From Gammaproteobacteria bacterium (lineage in GTDB: Bacteria; Pseudomonadota; Gammaproteobacteria; Enterobacterales; Alteromonadaceae): a stretch of 25,991 bases of DNA. Positions 15,349-23,874 of the stretch are shown in pieces. A program made the position numbers and the translations under genes. Every line of letters begins with the position of its first letter. The first letter of the stretch is position 1. The stretch spans positions 1 through 25,991 of the forward strand of contig JAMCRH010000197.1 in NCBI GenBank assembly GCA_023380515.1, given 5' to 3'. The notes beneath the pieces were generated by a model. It worked only from the letters and a program-made list of their open reading frames with translations. It was not told the DNA's origin and searched no databases.

Positions 15349-16275
15349 TTACAAGCCGAAAAAGCGAAGATATCTTCGCATTTGTTGCTGGGCTTCAGCA
15401 AGCGAAATGGGTTGGAAGCGAACTTTTGCACCTGGGGCACATTGTGCGAGCTCAAAACCATCCAGCGGCAAAATATTTCCGAGCTTCGGATAGCCGCCTA
15501 AGGTTTGCCGATCCTCGAGCATGATTATCGGTTGACCGTCCGGTGGTATCTGAATAGCACCATAACTAACACCTTCCGATAGGAAGCTGCCACTCGGCGC
15601 CTCTATTTCTGGACCATGCAAGCGCGCACCTTGGCGATTACTGTCGGTCGACAAGGTAAACTCGCTCTGCCACAACGTTTGCCAAGCATCTTTACTGAAA
15701 TGATGCTGTTGATAGCCAGGAATTACGTGCAACACCACCTCGTTCGTCCATTGCGGCAAATAACTTTGGGGAATTTGCCGGCTCAATGTTTCGTGAATTA
15801 AATGCTTACAAGGTAACTCGTCGCCAGCTTGCAATGGCTCACCATTGCCATTCACGCCACCTAGGTGATCACGCATAACCGTTGAGCGGCTGCCAAGCAC
15901 TTCTGGGGTTTGGAAGCCGCCGCTAACAGCTAAATAAGCGCGAAAGCCATAGCGTGGCGTACCAAATTTTAGGCGGTCGCCCTGACGCACCCAAAAACTC
16001 CGCCAAGGTATCTGTGGCTCACCATTGACCGTTAAATTTAAGTCACCACCTGTAATCGCCACCATGGTTTGCGTGCGTGACTCAAGCTCGAGTCCGCCCG
16101 CTGTCACTTCAATCACGGCAGCGTCCGGCACGTTATCGAGTAAACGGTTTGCCCAGTAGGCAGAATTTGCGTCTAACGGACCACCACGAGTCACGCCTAA
16201 GTGTTGAAAACCAAGCCGACCCGTATCTTGAATTAAACTTAGAATACCGCCCTTAATCACCCGAAAGCCGGTCAT
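15349..16275 (-). CDS. pxpC: 5-oxoprolinase subunit PxpC
   Basis: KipA/YbgK-type subunit of the ATP-dependent 5-oxoprolinase PxpABC, which opens 5-oxoproline to glutamate. It is 308 residues, near E. coli PxpC (310). Family features include GILSLIQDTGRLGFQHLGVT and GGPLDANSAYWANRLL near the start, GGFQTPEVLGSRST in the middle, and DRQTLGGYPKLG near the end. The older name 'biotin-dependent carboxyltransferase' for this family is misleading here. Its ATG overlaps the pxpB stop by one base (TAATG), indicating coupling. It is the last gene of the operon; no strong terminator is visible before glnS. Confidence 0.93.
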   Translation of the reverse strand: MTGFRVIKGGILSLIQDTGRLGFQHLGVTRGGPLDANSAYWANRLLDNVPDAAVIEVTAGGLELESRTQTMVAITGGDLNLTVNGEPQIPWRSFWVRQGDRLKFGTPRYGFRAYLAVSGGFQTPEVLGSRSTVMRDHLGGVNGNGEPLQAGDELPCKHLIHETLSRQIPQSYLPQWTNEVVLHVIPGYQQHHFSKDAWQTLWQSEFTLSTDSNRQGARLHGPEIEAPSGSFLSEGVSYGAIQIPPDGQPIIMLEDRQTLGGYPKLGNILPLDGFELAQCAPGAKVRFQPISLAEAQQQMRRYLRFFGL

Positions 16276-17033
16276 TATTGCGCTCCTTGCTCAGCATAAG
16301 CTTGATACTCACTCAGCGTAATGGCTTTAAATTGAATACGATCACCCACCTGTACCGCTGTCATGGGTGTGCGTTTCGGATCAAACCATTGTACCGGACT
16401 GCGACCAATGATATTCCAACCGCCCGGTGAGTCTTGCGGATACACGGCAGATTGACGTTCTGCAATACCAACACTGCCGGCTGGCACATGTGTGCGGGGC
16501 GCATCGAGGCGCGGGACTTTGAGTGCGTCTGGTAATGAGCCTAAATAGGCAAAGCCCGGGGCGAACCCAAGAGCATACACTTGCAACTGCTGGCCACTAT
16601 GCGCAGCAATGAGTTCTTCCGCTGTTAGCCCGGTGTGTTGTAATACGCGCTCTAAATCCGGAGCCATAGTAGGGTCGTAACAAACCGGTACGGTTACCAA
16701 TTTACCCGGTGCATTCGCATCTTCTGCCGACCACGGACTGCATAACCATGGCACTTCATCAATAATACCTTGCAGCGCTAACTGGAGGTCATAGACACGA
16801 ACATTCCGCGGTTCGTAATACACTAACAAACTAGCGTACGCTGGAACCACTTCATTGACGACATCGGCGAGTTGGTTCAATACACGTTCGCGAATGCTTG
16901 CCAGATAACTTGGCATACAGGCGTCTATCTCGTCGCCAAACTTAACCAGTAAAGCGTCAACACCGGCGTTACAAAACTCTGCGACGGGTGCCGCAAGTTC
17001 AGTTTCTTGAGCAGTTGTGACCAAATTGGTCAT
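16275..17033 (-). CDS. pxpB: 5-oxoprolinase subunit PxpB
   Basis: KipI/YbgJ-type subunit that works with PxpC in phosphorylating or opening 5-oxoproline. It is 252 residues, longer than E. coli PxpB (about 218) by an N-terminal stretch. The conserved core is GFAPGFAYLGSLP, PRTHVPAGSVGIAERQ and YPQDSPGGWNIIGRSP in the second half. A strong AAAGGAG lies about ten bases before the ATG at 17033. An internal start near residue 21 is possible but less supported. It is separated from pxpA by 91 bp, in which GACAGT (17113-17118) and ACTGTC (17127-17132) form a small hairpin across the pxpA stop. Confidence 0.92.
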   Translation of the reverse strand: MTNLVTTAQETELAAPVAEFCNAGVDALLVKFGDEIDACMPSYLASIRERVLNQLADVVNEVVPAYASLLVYYEPRNVRVYDLQLALQGIIDEVPWLCSPWSAEDANAPGKLVTVPVCYDPTMAPDLERVLQHTGLTAEELIAAHSGQQLQVYALGFAPGFAYLGSLPDALKVPRLDAPRTHVPAGSVGIAERQSAVYPQDSPGGWNIIGRSPVQWFDPKRTPMTAVQVGDRIQFKAITLSEYQAYAEQGAQ

Positions 17034-17124
17034 AGACTGACTACTCCTTTCTCAAAGCGTAAATTTAATGCGTCTGCGCGGCATTCTCGGCATGGGTCTT
17101 GCTTATCCGCTCGACAGTGAGTCG

Positions 17125-17868
17125 TTACTGTCCCTGCAATGCGGCGCGAATTGCTTGGATAGCGGCCAGTGCTTGTGGTGTGTCACCATGAACACAAAGC
17201 GTGTCGATAGGTAGTGTCAGAACTTCCCCATCGCAACTTGTCACCTGCCCCGCAGCAAATTGTATTGCTTGCGATACCATAGCATTTAAATCGTGATGGA
17301 CAGCTCCGACTTGGTTGCGTGGCACGAGTTTTCCATCGCTTTGGTAGGCTCGATCGGCAAAGCCTTCAAACCACAGCGCAATGCCGTACTCACCAGCAAT
17401 TTGGCGCCACGGTTCTGGGTTCGATTGCGCCGGAAGTACAAGTTTTAGCTGCGGGTGATAGGCGCGCACAGCAGAAAGTATTGCGCGCAACGTTTCTTCG
17501 TCGCGCATCATATCGTGGTACAAGGCACCATGCGGTTTAACGTAATGGACACGGCTGTTGTGGCTGCGACAAAACGCATCAAGAGCACCAATTTGATACA
17601 ACACAGTGGCCTGCACTTCAGCTGGCGACAGTGCCATTGATCGACGACCGAAACCAACTAAATCCGGGTATGCTGGGTGGGCACCAATTTTAACTTGGTG
17701 TTGAGCAGCAAGTGCTACGGTTGTTGCCATCGTGAACGGATCTGAGGCGTGAAAACCACAAGCGATGTTGGCGCAGTCAATCAAGGGCATAACCGCGGCG
17801 TCATCACCCATAGTCCAGGCGCCAAAGCTTTCGCCAAGATCACAATTTAACAGTAGCTGTTTACTCAC
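17125..17868 (-). CDS. pxpA: 5-oxoprolinase subunit PxpA (LamB/YcsF family)
   Basis: Third subunit of the 5-oxoprolinase, a TIM-barrel-like LamB/YcsF protein of 247 residues (E. coli PxpA 244). Conserved stretches are [10 protein letters not shown] at 7-16, [48 protein letters not shown] and [11 protein letters not shown], whose His and Asp residues line the active site in this family. The start is GTG at 17868, three bases after the stop of the upstream membrane-protein gene, with AAGGG upstream. The order pxpA-pxpB-pxpC differs from the E. coli order, where pxpA is last. Confidence 0.94.
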   Translation of the reverse strand: MSKQLLLNCDLGESFGAWTMGDDAAVMPLIDCANIACGFHASDPFTMATTVALAAQHQVKIGAHPAYPDLVGFGRRSMALSPAEVQATVLYQIGALDAFCRSHNSRVHYVKPHGALYHDMMRDEETLRAILSAVRAYHPQLKLVLPAQSNPEPWRQIAGEYGIALWFEGFADRAYQSDGKLVPRNQVGAVHHDLNAMVSQAIQFAAGQVTSCDGEVLTLPIDTLCVHGDTPQALAAIQAIRAALQGQ

Positions 17869-17871
17869 CGT

Positions 17872-18312
17872 TTATTGCCCTTGCTGATATTTCTCTGAAA
17901 AACGCAGCTGCATTAAAAACAGCGCATAGATGCCGATACCTAGTGCCGCCAGCCAAAGTGTTGGCCAAGCAAGATACCACAATCGATGTTCAAAATAGAT
18001 GGCAATTGAGCCAACCAAACCGAACGTCGTCAATGCCGTTGCTAACCAAGTTGAAATTTTTGCTGCCACTTGAACTTTATCAAAGCGCATCAGACCAAGA
18101 ATGGCGCCGATGATGATTCCCCAGGCAATGGGACTGAACACTTGGTACCAATTTAGCCCTGTTGATTGAATCAGGCGCAATAAATCTTGGGCGTCAGACA
18201 ATAAAAAAATCAAACCGATAGGTGCAGTGACCAAGGCAATGGTTTTTTGTATGGTTTTCTCTTTGCTCACAGGCTGCGGAATAAAAGGTTCGCGGTCTTT
18301 ATCGGTCGGCAT
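17872..18312 (-). CDS. Unknown four-helix membrane protein, first gene of the pxp operon
   Basis: Protein of 146 residues that I do not recognise. A charged N-terminus (1-22) precedes four predicted membrane helices at about 24-40, 58-76, 86-107 and 111-135, with a short polar tail ending QQGQ. It resembles neither of the DUF969/DUF979 membrane partners usually seen beside pxp genes. Only three bases separate its stop from the pxpA GTG, so it is almost certainly cotranscribed and may be coupled. A role in uptake or export of oxoproline or related compounds is a guess from position only. The ribosome site is weak (GAGA). Confidence 0.75.
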   Translation of the reverse strand: MPTDKDREPFIPQPVSKEKTIQKTIALVTAPIGLIFLLSDAQDLLRLIQSTGLNWYQVFSPIAWGIIIGAILGLMRFDKVQVAAKISTWLATALTTFGLVGSIAIYFEHRLWYLAWPTLWLAALGIGIYALFLMQLRFSEKYQQGQ

Positions 18313-18336
18313 ACAGGTCTCATTTAACTGAACTGG

Positions 18337-18384
18337 GTTAGTCTTACTAATAGTTAGTCTTGATAATCGTTAGTCTTTATCATG
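18337..18384. repeat. Three 16-bp direct repeats upstream of the pxp operon
   Basis: GTTAGTCTT occurs at 18337-18345, 18353-18361 and 18369-18377, exactly 16 bp apart, with the following seven bases AT-rich and partly conserved (TAAT in units 1 and 2, TCAT in unit 3). On the minus strand the core reads AAGACTAAC. The array begins 25 bp upstream of the membrane-protein ATG, so it is likely an operator or leader element of that operon rather than of phoX. Confidence 0.8.
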
Positions 18385-18440
18385 CCAGATACGCACTCGA
18401 AAACAAACAAGACCATGGTCGCAAATTAGTTTTCTATTCG

Positions 18441-18474
18441 TTGTCATAAAGTTGTCATGCCAGTTTGCTAAAAC
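18441..18474 (+). promoter_or_regulatory. PhoB box and promoter of phoX
   Basis: TTGTCAT (18441-18447) and TTGTCAT (18452-18458) are separated by AAAG, the 11-bp direct-repeat layout of a Pho box (consensus CTGTCAT-N4-CTGTCAT). A -10-like TAAAAC at 18469-18474 follows after ten bases, as in PhoB-activated promoters where the box replaces the -35. It predicts induction of phoX by phosphate starvation. Confidence 0.8.
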
Positions 18475-18509
18475 TTGGCAGCAAAGTTTAGGACAAAAGA
18501 GAGCTACTG

Positions 18510-20468
18510 ATGCCGTCGCACACCCCCCGATTTGATATTAACAACGAAGATCCGCGCACTAACTTTAGTGATAATCGTTCGTTCGCCGATGTATTGAATG
18601 TCAATATGAGTCGCCGGCGCTTTCTGCGAGGCTCTGCGGCCACTGCCGCAACCATGTTTTTAGCTGCCTGCACAACACCAAGTCGGTCCGTGTTGGCGCC
18701 CCAGAAACCGGGTCTTGCATTTAATGCCGTGAGTACCAGCGTTGCGGACGCAGTGCGAGTGCCTGCTGGCTACCGCGCACAAGCATTTTTACCTTGGGGA
18801 ACCCCGCTGACGAACACCGAAGCAGCCTGGCAAGGCGATGGCAGTGATAGCGCCACTGCTCAAGCGCAGCAAATTGGCGCACACCACGACGGCATGCACT
18901 TCTTTCCGATTGACGCGCGTACGACGGCACAAAACTCTGAAGAAGGCTTGCTGGTCATGAACCACGAGTATGTCGACCCAGCTTTCCTGCACCCGAACGG
19001 CCCAAGTGCAGCGCCTAGGCCACTTGAACAAGTCGCCAAAGAAATAGCAGCCCATGGTGTCTCCGTTGCCCATATCCGCAAGTCGGCCGGGCAATGGCAG
19101 TTAGTTGCAGACAGCGCTTATAACCGCCGCATTACTGGGTCGACGCCGATGCGCTTAGCTGGACCCGCTGCTGGTCATGAAAAAATGCAAACTCTGTATA
19201 GCCCAGATGGCACCCGCGCTCGTGGCACCCTGAACAACTGTGCGCATGGCGTAACGCCTTGGGGAACTTACTTAACTTGTGAAGAAAACTGGGCGCGTTG
19301 TTTTGTCAATCGAGACGAACACAACCGTGAACAGACGCGTTACGGTGTTGCCTCGGAGCATGGCCGCTACTATTGGGAAACTGCGACCCCAAGTGCTGAC
19401 GAATATCAACGCTTTGACGTCACGCCTAGGGGTGCTAACCCACACGAAGATTACCGCAACGAAGCCAATACTTATGGTTGGATTGTCGAAATTGATCCAT
19501 TTGATGCCAGCAGCACACCGATTAAGCACACCATGCTCGGTCGTTTTGCGCACGAAGGCATTATTTTCGCAGAAGCAATCGAAGGTGAGCCACTAGTCGC
19601 CTACTCGGGTGACGACTCACGCTTTGAGTACATTTATAAATTTGTTTCCGCACAGCCTTATCATCGCGCAACCGCTGGCTCTCACCTACTGGAAACCGGT
19701 ACCCTCTACGTCGCTCGTTTCAATGACGATGGCAGCGGCGAATGGTTGCCGCTCGATATTAACGACCCTATTTTTCAGCGCCGTGCTACTGCTGCGAACG
19801 TCCAATTCAGCGACCAAGGCGACGTCCTATTGAATACACGTTTAGCCGCGGATATTGTCGGTGCAACACCGATGGACAGACCTGAGTGGGGAGCCGTTCA
19901 CCCACAGACGGGCGAAGTTTACTTTACCCTGACCAATAATACGCGCCGTAGCGCAGAGCAAGTCGATGCCGCAAACCCCCGAGCAGAAAACTATGCCGGC
20001 CACATCATTCGTTGGCGCGAACGCAGTGACGAAACCTTTGCATGGGATCTCTTTTTGTTAGCCGGATCACCAGGAACTTATACGCGAGACACCGCCATTA
20101 CCTTAACCGACGACAATCACCATGCGTGTCCTGACGGGCTGTGGTTCGACAGTTCTGGTTTACTGTGGATTCAAACCGACATGAGCGGTGCAATTCAGGG
20201 CGGTGAAACCTACGGCAACAATGCGATGTTGGTCGCCGACCCTGATCGCGGCATCGTCAAACGCTTTTTAACCGGCCCGGTGGGCTGTGAAATTACCGGC
20301 GTTGTGACGACACCCGACCGGCGTACGATGTTTATTAATGTGCAGCATCCGGGCGAAGGCTCAACACCAGAGTCAGCCTCGAGTCACTGGCCCGATGGTG
20401 GCAATAGCCGACCGCGTTCCGCCACAGTGATCATTGAACGTGAAGACGGCGGCATTATTGGCACTTAA
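18510..20468 (+). CDS. phoX: PhoX family alkaline phosphatase, Tat-exported
   Basis: Calcium- and iron-dependent phosphatase (DUF839/PhoX family) that releases phosphate from organic esters outside the cytoplasm. It is 652 residues. A Tat signal SRRRFLRG is at 34-41 after a 33-residue n-region, followed by a hydrophobic stretch ending LAAC (51-54), which is a lipobox; lipid anchoring at C54 is likely. Family signatures are NHEYVDP at 151-157, NNCAHGVTPWGTYLTCEENW ending at 261 (the CEEN region supplies metal ligands), GDDSRFEYIYKF, DNHHACPDGLWFD and FINVQHPGE. Divergent from the pxp operon, preceded by a PhoB box, followed by a shared terminator. Confidence 0.95.
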   Translation: MPSHTPRFDINNEDPRTNFSDNRSFADVLNVNMSRRRFLRGSAATAATMFLAACTTPSRSVLAPQKPGLAFNAVSTSVADAVRVPAGYRAQAFLPWGTPLTNTEAAWQGDGSDSATAQAQQIGAHHDGMHFFPIDARTTAQNSEEGLLVMNHEYVDPAFLHPNGPSAAPRPLEQVAKEIAAHGVSVAHIRKSAGQWQLVADSAYNRRITGSTPMRLAGPAAGHEKMQTLYSPDGTRARGTLNNCAHGVTPWGTYLTCEENWARCFVNRDEHNREQTRYGVASEHGRYYWETATPSADEYQRFDVTPRGANPHEDYRNEANTYGWIVEIDPFDASSTPIKHTMLGRFAHEGIIFAEAIEGEPLVAYSGDDSRFEYIYKFVSAQPYHRATAGSHLLETGTLYVARFNDDGSGEWLPLDINDPIFQRRATAANVQFSDQGDVLLNTRLAADIVGATPMDRPEWGAVHPQTGEVYFTLTNNTRRSAEQVDAANPRAENYAGHIIRWRERSDETFAWDLFLLAGSPGTYTRDTAITLTDDNHHACPDGLWFDSSGLLWIQTDMSGAIQGGETYGNNAMLVADPDRGIVKRFLTGPVGCEITGVVTTPDRRTMFINVQHPGEGSTPESASSHWPDGGNSRPRSATVIIEREDGGIIGT

Positions 20469-20488
20469 CTGACCGCAAGCGCACCATG

Positions 20489-20524
20489 AAAAAGCCCGCA
20501 AATCATTTGCATTGCGGGCTTTTT
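20489..20524. terminator. Bidirectional terminator between phoX and the hydrolase operon
   Basis: AAAAAGCCCGCAA (20489-20501) and TTGCGGGCTTTTT (20512-20524) form a perfect 13-bp stem with a 10-nt loop. A and T runs on the two sides allow termination from both directions; the convergent hydrolase gene ends 18 bp away. Confidence 0.95.
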
Positions 20525-20542
20525 CGTAGGTGTAAGTTTATG

Positions 20543-21478
20543 CTACAACGACTGCAGAAATTGCAACATTGTCCTCTGCACTTCCTCTGGGCGTTCAAGA
20601 TGCGGTGCATGACCAACGTCCGGAAATGCCAAAAAGTCCACCACAAGCGCATCGGCACGAACACCTTCAGACTGACGAAATGGCACAACATTGTCCCGCT
20701 CGCCCCAAATCAACAAAGTCGGTTGTCCATGTTCCTGAGTTTGTCGGTAGAAGCTCGGGTGATCTTCCGTGGTAAACGCATAAAACGACGATGTTAGCGC
20801 CCGTGTAAAGCCACGAATTTGCATTTGCGCATCATAGGCCTCGAGCATTTGTTCTTGCTGCTCTGGCGTTAAATAGTCGGCTACGAGGCTCGCGCGCAGG
20901 GTTGGTACATAGAAACCAGAAATCATATAGTGGCCAATACGCTCCGGCATCGGCGGTGGCTGCAATGGTTGGTGCAGCGGCGCCAATAAGATGTTCGCGA
21001 GCACTCGTTCAGGGTTATTCGCCGCGGTGCGCATAACCACCGCCCCACCCATTGATAAGCCGGCTAAAACAACCGGATGTTGAATGTGCAACGCATCGAG
21101 TAAATCGATTAACTGACGTTCAAATACCTCGCCGGTGTACATCACCCGAGGACGCTCGGAGTAGCCACGGCCATATAAATCATAGGACAACACTTGGTAG
21201 CCATGCGCCACCAAAACTGCGGCTGTGTCGCCCCACGCTTCAGCCGGAATACTAAAGCCATGCACCAACACAACCATCGGGGCATCGCTTGGCCCCTGCA
21301 AATGATAGTGCGTATAGCCTTGGCTTAGCTGCACGAGTGAGCCCGGAGCCTCGAGGCGGACTTGCTCATCATAATTACGGTGTTCTTCGAAGTTTTGGCG
21401 ATGACTGACAAACACAAAAATCAAAATTGCGATAAGTAGTAATACAAGCGCAATACCGAACCATTTTAGTACTTTCAT
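20543..21478 (-). CDS. Membrane-anchored alpha/beta hydrolase
   Basis: Alpha/beta hydrolase of 311 residues with an N-terminal membrane helix (about 7-25), so the catalytic domain is probably periplasmic. HGFSIP at 73-78 gives the oxyanion hole, AGLSMGG at 139-145 the nucleophile S142, GERDNVVP the acid D262, and GHAPHLERP the base H290. A cap region lies between about 170 and 245. The substrate is unknown; esterase or lactonase are possible. It is 42 bp downstream of the PhzF gene, with no terminator between, and is the last gene of the operon. Confidence 0.88.
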   Translation of the reverse strand: MKVLKWFGIALVLLLIAILIFVFVSHRQNFEEHRNYDEQVRLEAPGSLVQLSQGYTHYHLQGPSDAPMVVLVHGFSIPAEAWGDTAAVLVAHGYQVLSYDLYGRGYSERPRVMYTGEVFERQLIDLLDALHIQHPVVLAGLSMGGAVVMRTAANNPERVLANILLAPLHQPLQPPPMPERIGHYMISGFYVPTLRASLVADYLTPEQQEQMLEAYDAQMQIRGFTRALTSSFYAFTTEDHPSFYRQTQEHGQPTLLIWGERDNVVPFRQSEGVRADALVVDFLAFPDVGHAPHLERPEEVQRTMLQFLQSL

Positions 21479-21520
21479 GTTTGATATCTCTTTTCTGCGG
21501 TCGTTAATACAACCGCGACA

Positions 21521-22348
21521 CTAATGATTAGCTAACGTAATCACACCTTGGCAATAATCTGCGACGGTGCCTTTTAGCTCCACGCGCTGGTGGTCTTCAC
21601 CGGTGATCCGACAATGCACCGTGCCACCGCGCCGAGATAGCTGCTTGGCAACAAATTCTGACCGTTCTTGTTGCCAACGCGCAAACCAATAAGGCGCAAG
21701 CTCACAATGCGCCGAACCCGTCACCGGGTCTTCATTAACACGTAGTTTCGGGAAAAAGCAGCGGCTCACAAAGTCACAATCGTCACCGGGTGCCGTAATC
21801 ACAACACCACGCCCATCAAGTAAACTCAGTTGACCATGGTCGGGCACGACAGCTTGCACATCGGCAGCACTGGCAAATTCAACGATATAATCAAATGCAC
21901 TCGCAACCGCGACGGGACGCACCCCGAGCGCACCCTCAAAAAAGTTCAAGAGCCCAGCCCCCGCTTCGCCACTGATCGCTTGCGGATAGGACGCTGGAAA
22001 GTCCATAGTAAGCGCTGGGCTGTCGTCCTCTTTACTGACCACTAATTCACCGCTGCGCGTATAAAAATGCAAACTTGGTTTTTCGCTGTGTAAGTGGGTG
22101 TATAAAACGTGAGCGGCGGCCAAGGTTGCATGTCCGCACAAATCAACTTCCGCTTCTGGTGTGAACCAACGTAAACGAAAACCGTCCCCTTCCGGAACGA
22201 AAAACGCTGTTTCCGACAGGTTATTTTCTTCGGCTATCGCTTGCAGCATATCGTCATCAAGCCACGCGCCTAATGGGCACACTGCGGCTGGATTACCCGC
22301 AAACGGACGGTCACTAAACGAATCGACTTGATACAACTTAATCTGCAT
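21521..22348 (-). CDS. PhzF family isomerase/epimerase-like protein
   Basis: Protein of 275 residues with the two-domain diaminopimelate-epimerase-like fold of PhzF/YddE. The N-terminal QVDSFSDRPFAGNPAAV and NNLSETAFF contain the putative catalytic E46. DLCGHATLAAAHVL and, near the C-terminus, NEDPVTGSAHCELAPYW are family signatures. PhzF itself isomerises a phenazine precursor, but no phenazine genes are here, so the substrate is unknown. It starts three bases after the SDR stop with a GGGG-containing ribosome site inside the SDR gene, so it belongs to the same operon. Confidence 0.9.
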   Translation of the reverse strand: MQIKLYQVDSFSDRPFAGNPAAVCPLGAWLDDDMLQAIAEENNLSETAFFVPEGDGFRLRWFTPEAEVDLCGHATLAAAHVLYTHLHSEKPSLHFYTRSGELVVSKEDDSPALTMDFPASYPQAISGEAGAGLLNFFEGALGVRPVAVASAFDYIVEFASAADVQAVVPDHGQLSLLDGRGVVITAPGDDCDFVSRCFFPKLRVNEDPVTGSAHCELAPYWFARWQQERSEFVAKQLSRRGGTVHCRITGEDHQRVELKGTVADYCQGVITLANH

Positions 22349-22351
22349 GGT

Positions 22352-23104
22352 TTACCCCATTTTCATCACCACTTTCAGCGGCAAACGTTTCATCAAAAAT
22401 GCCACGAGTCGCCACGGCCAGCCTGGTACAAATGCAATTTTTTTCTCTTTTTCAATCGCATTGACCATACTGCGTACACCCGGTACGGTATCACACATAA
22501 ACGGGGTATTCTTAACCTTTTCGTTGATTTCCGAGCGGATAAAACCTGGGAGAATACAACTAACCTGAATAGGCAAGCGGCTGCGCATTAAGTCAGCACG
22601 AATTCCTTCGGTTAGATTTAACAACGCTGCTTTGGTTGCCGCATAGGTGGTCATGGCACGCGGCATTCCGCGCAAGGCACTAATCGAGGCAATGGTCACA
22701 AGGTGCCCTGAATTCTGCTCGCGAAATATCTCTAGTGCGGCTTCACACTGTGCTAGTGCGGCAACAAAGTTCGTTTCGGCAGTCATTTTATTGTATTTGA
22801 ACAAGCCCGTACCTAAAGGACCACCCTTGCCCATGCCCGCGTTGACAATGACTCGATCAATCCGACCAAATTCCGTGCGATATTCATTGAACACCCGAAA
22901 CACAGCATCATGATCATTGACGTCGAGTTCTTTTAAAATAACCTTTGCTTGTGAATCAGCAGCTTGAATTTCATCGCGCAAACTTTCAAGGCGCTCTGTA
23001 CGGCGTGCACAAAGACCTAAGTCATAGCCCTTCGCAGCAAACTGCCGTGCCATTTCCGCACCAAGACCTGAGCTTGCGCCAGTAATAATGATTGTTTTTC
23101 TCAT
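22352..23104 (-). CDS. Short-chain dehydrogenase/reductase
   Basis: Classical SDR of 250 residues. TGASSGLG at 8-15 binds the cofactor, ARR (33-35) suggests NADP(H) preference, and VNAG at 87-90 is the structural motif. The catalytic set is S140 in TIASISALRG, Y154 and K158 in YAATK. The C-terminus carries a hydrophobic/basic stretch (WPWRLVAFLMKRLPLKVVMK) suggesting membrane association. In this operon it may oxidise or reduce a hydroxyacyl or ketoacyl intermediate, an inference from neighbours. Gaps: 32 bp to the upstream phosphatase gene, 3 bp to the PhzF gene. Confidence 0.92.
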   Translation of the reverse strand: MRKTIIITGASSGLGAEMARQFAAKGYDLGLCARRTERLESLRDEIQAADSQAKVILKELDVNDHDAVFRVFNEYRTEFGRIDRVIVNAGMGKGGPLGTGLFKYNKMTAETNFVAALAQCEAALEIFREQNSGHLVTIASISALRGMPRAMTTYAATKAALLNLTEGIRADLMRSRLPIQVSCILPGFIRSEINEKVKNTPFMCDTVPGVRSMVNAIEKEKKIAFVPGWPWRLVAFLMKRLPLKVVMKMG

Positions 23105-23136
23105 GATTTTTCTCGTTCGTTGCTTAACGGTCGCAC

Positions 23137-23871
23137 CTAAATATAGGTTAATAGGTGCTGAAACTTACCGCCAAAATGTTGTTGTTCATTTAAGCTGAGT
23201 AGCTCACGGGACGACTGTTCAGACGCCACTAGAAAGCGCGTGAAGCCGCCATTCACTAAACGCTTATTAAGACTAATGAGAGATTCAGCGGGTAACTGCA
23301 AGCTAGCCATCACCGACAACGAAATCGGCCCGCCAGAGGTCAGCACGAAAACGTTTTGGTGCATTGCAATCGACTCTTGTGTCGTTTGCCAAGCTTGATC
23401 CACGCGAGCGAGGAACTGTGGCCAGCTTTCCGCGTAATCGGCATCATGTTGACCACTCTGCCAGCGCACAACAGCTTCTCGAAATATCTGCATGACCTGC
23501 TGTGTTTCTGCGCGCGAGCCGGTGTCGATTGGTTTTGGGTTCGCCAACCATGCTCTCAATTCCGCATGGTCTTGAGCGTAGGCGTGCATCACTGCCCGAT
23601 GATCAAACTCATTCCACTCGGGCACTTCGACCACATCCGGACTGCTGCCTGCTGAACTGCCATAACCACGAAGTAGTGCATCAACACTTTGTTCATGGCG
23701 AGCTAAATTACCACGCAGAATAACGTCTATCTGCTCTTCTCGCTGCGCTAAATGGGCACCTACATGTTCGAGCTGCTGCATGCCAAGCGGTGACAACTGA
23801 TCGTAATTTTTCTGGCCAAACGAGGCTTGACCATGGCGTATTAAAGAAACCGTGGTGCGTTTTTTAGCCAT
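23137..23871 (-). CDS. Histidine phosphatase superfamily protein
   Basis: Protein of 244 residues with the RHG motif at 12-14; H13 is the phospho-accepting histidine. R58 in GNLARHEQS is the second phosphate-pocket arginine, and E85 or E88 in VPEWNEFDH the likely acid. The usual second catalytic histidine, normally in a 'SHGG' context, is serine here: VLTSGG with S179. This is either a subfamily trait or altered catalysis. It lies between a kinase-like and an SDR gene, three bases after the kinase stop, so it may act on a product of that kinase; that is an inference. Confidence 0.87.
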   Translation of the reverse strand: MAKKRTTVSLIRHGQASFGQKNYDQLSPLGMQQLEHVGAHLAQREEQIDVILRGNLARHEQSVDALLRGYGSSAGSSPDVVEVPEWNEFDHRAVMHAYAQDHAELRAWLANPKPIDTGSRAETQQVMQIFREAVVRWQSGQHDADYAESWPQFLARVDQAWQTTQESIAMHQNVFVLTSGGPISLSVMASLQLPAESLISLNKRLVNGGFTRFLVASEQSSRELLSLNEQQHFGGKFQHLLTYI

Positions 23872-23874
23872 CGG

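Noticed and set aside
21497..21516. Terminator between the PhzF gene and the hydrolase gene (GCGGT/ACCGC)
   Set aside because: Five-bp stem with no T-run on the minus strand; the genes are likely cotranscribed.
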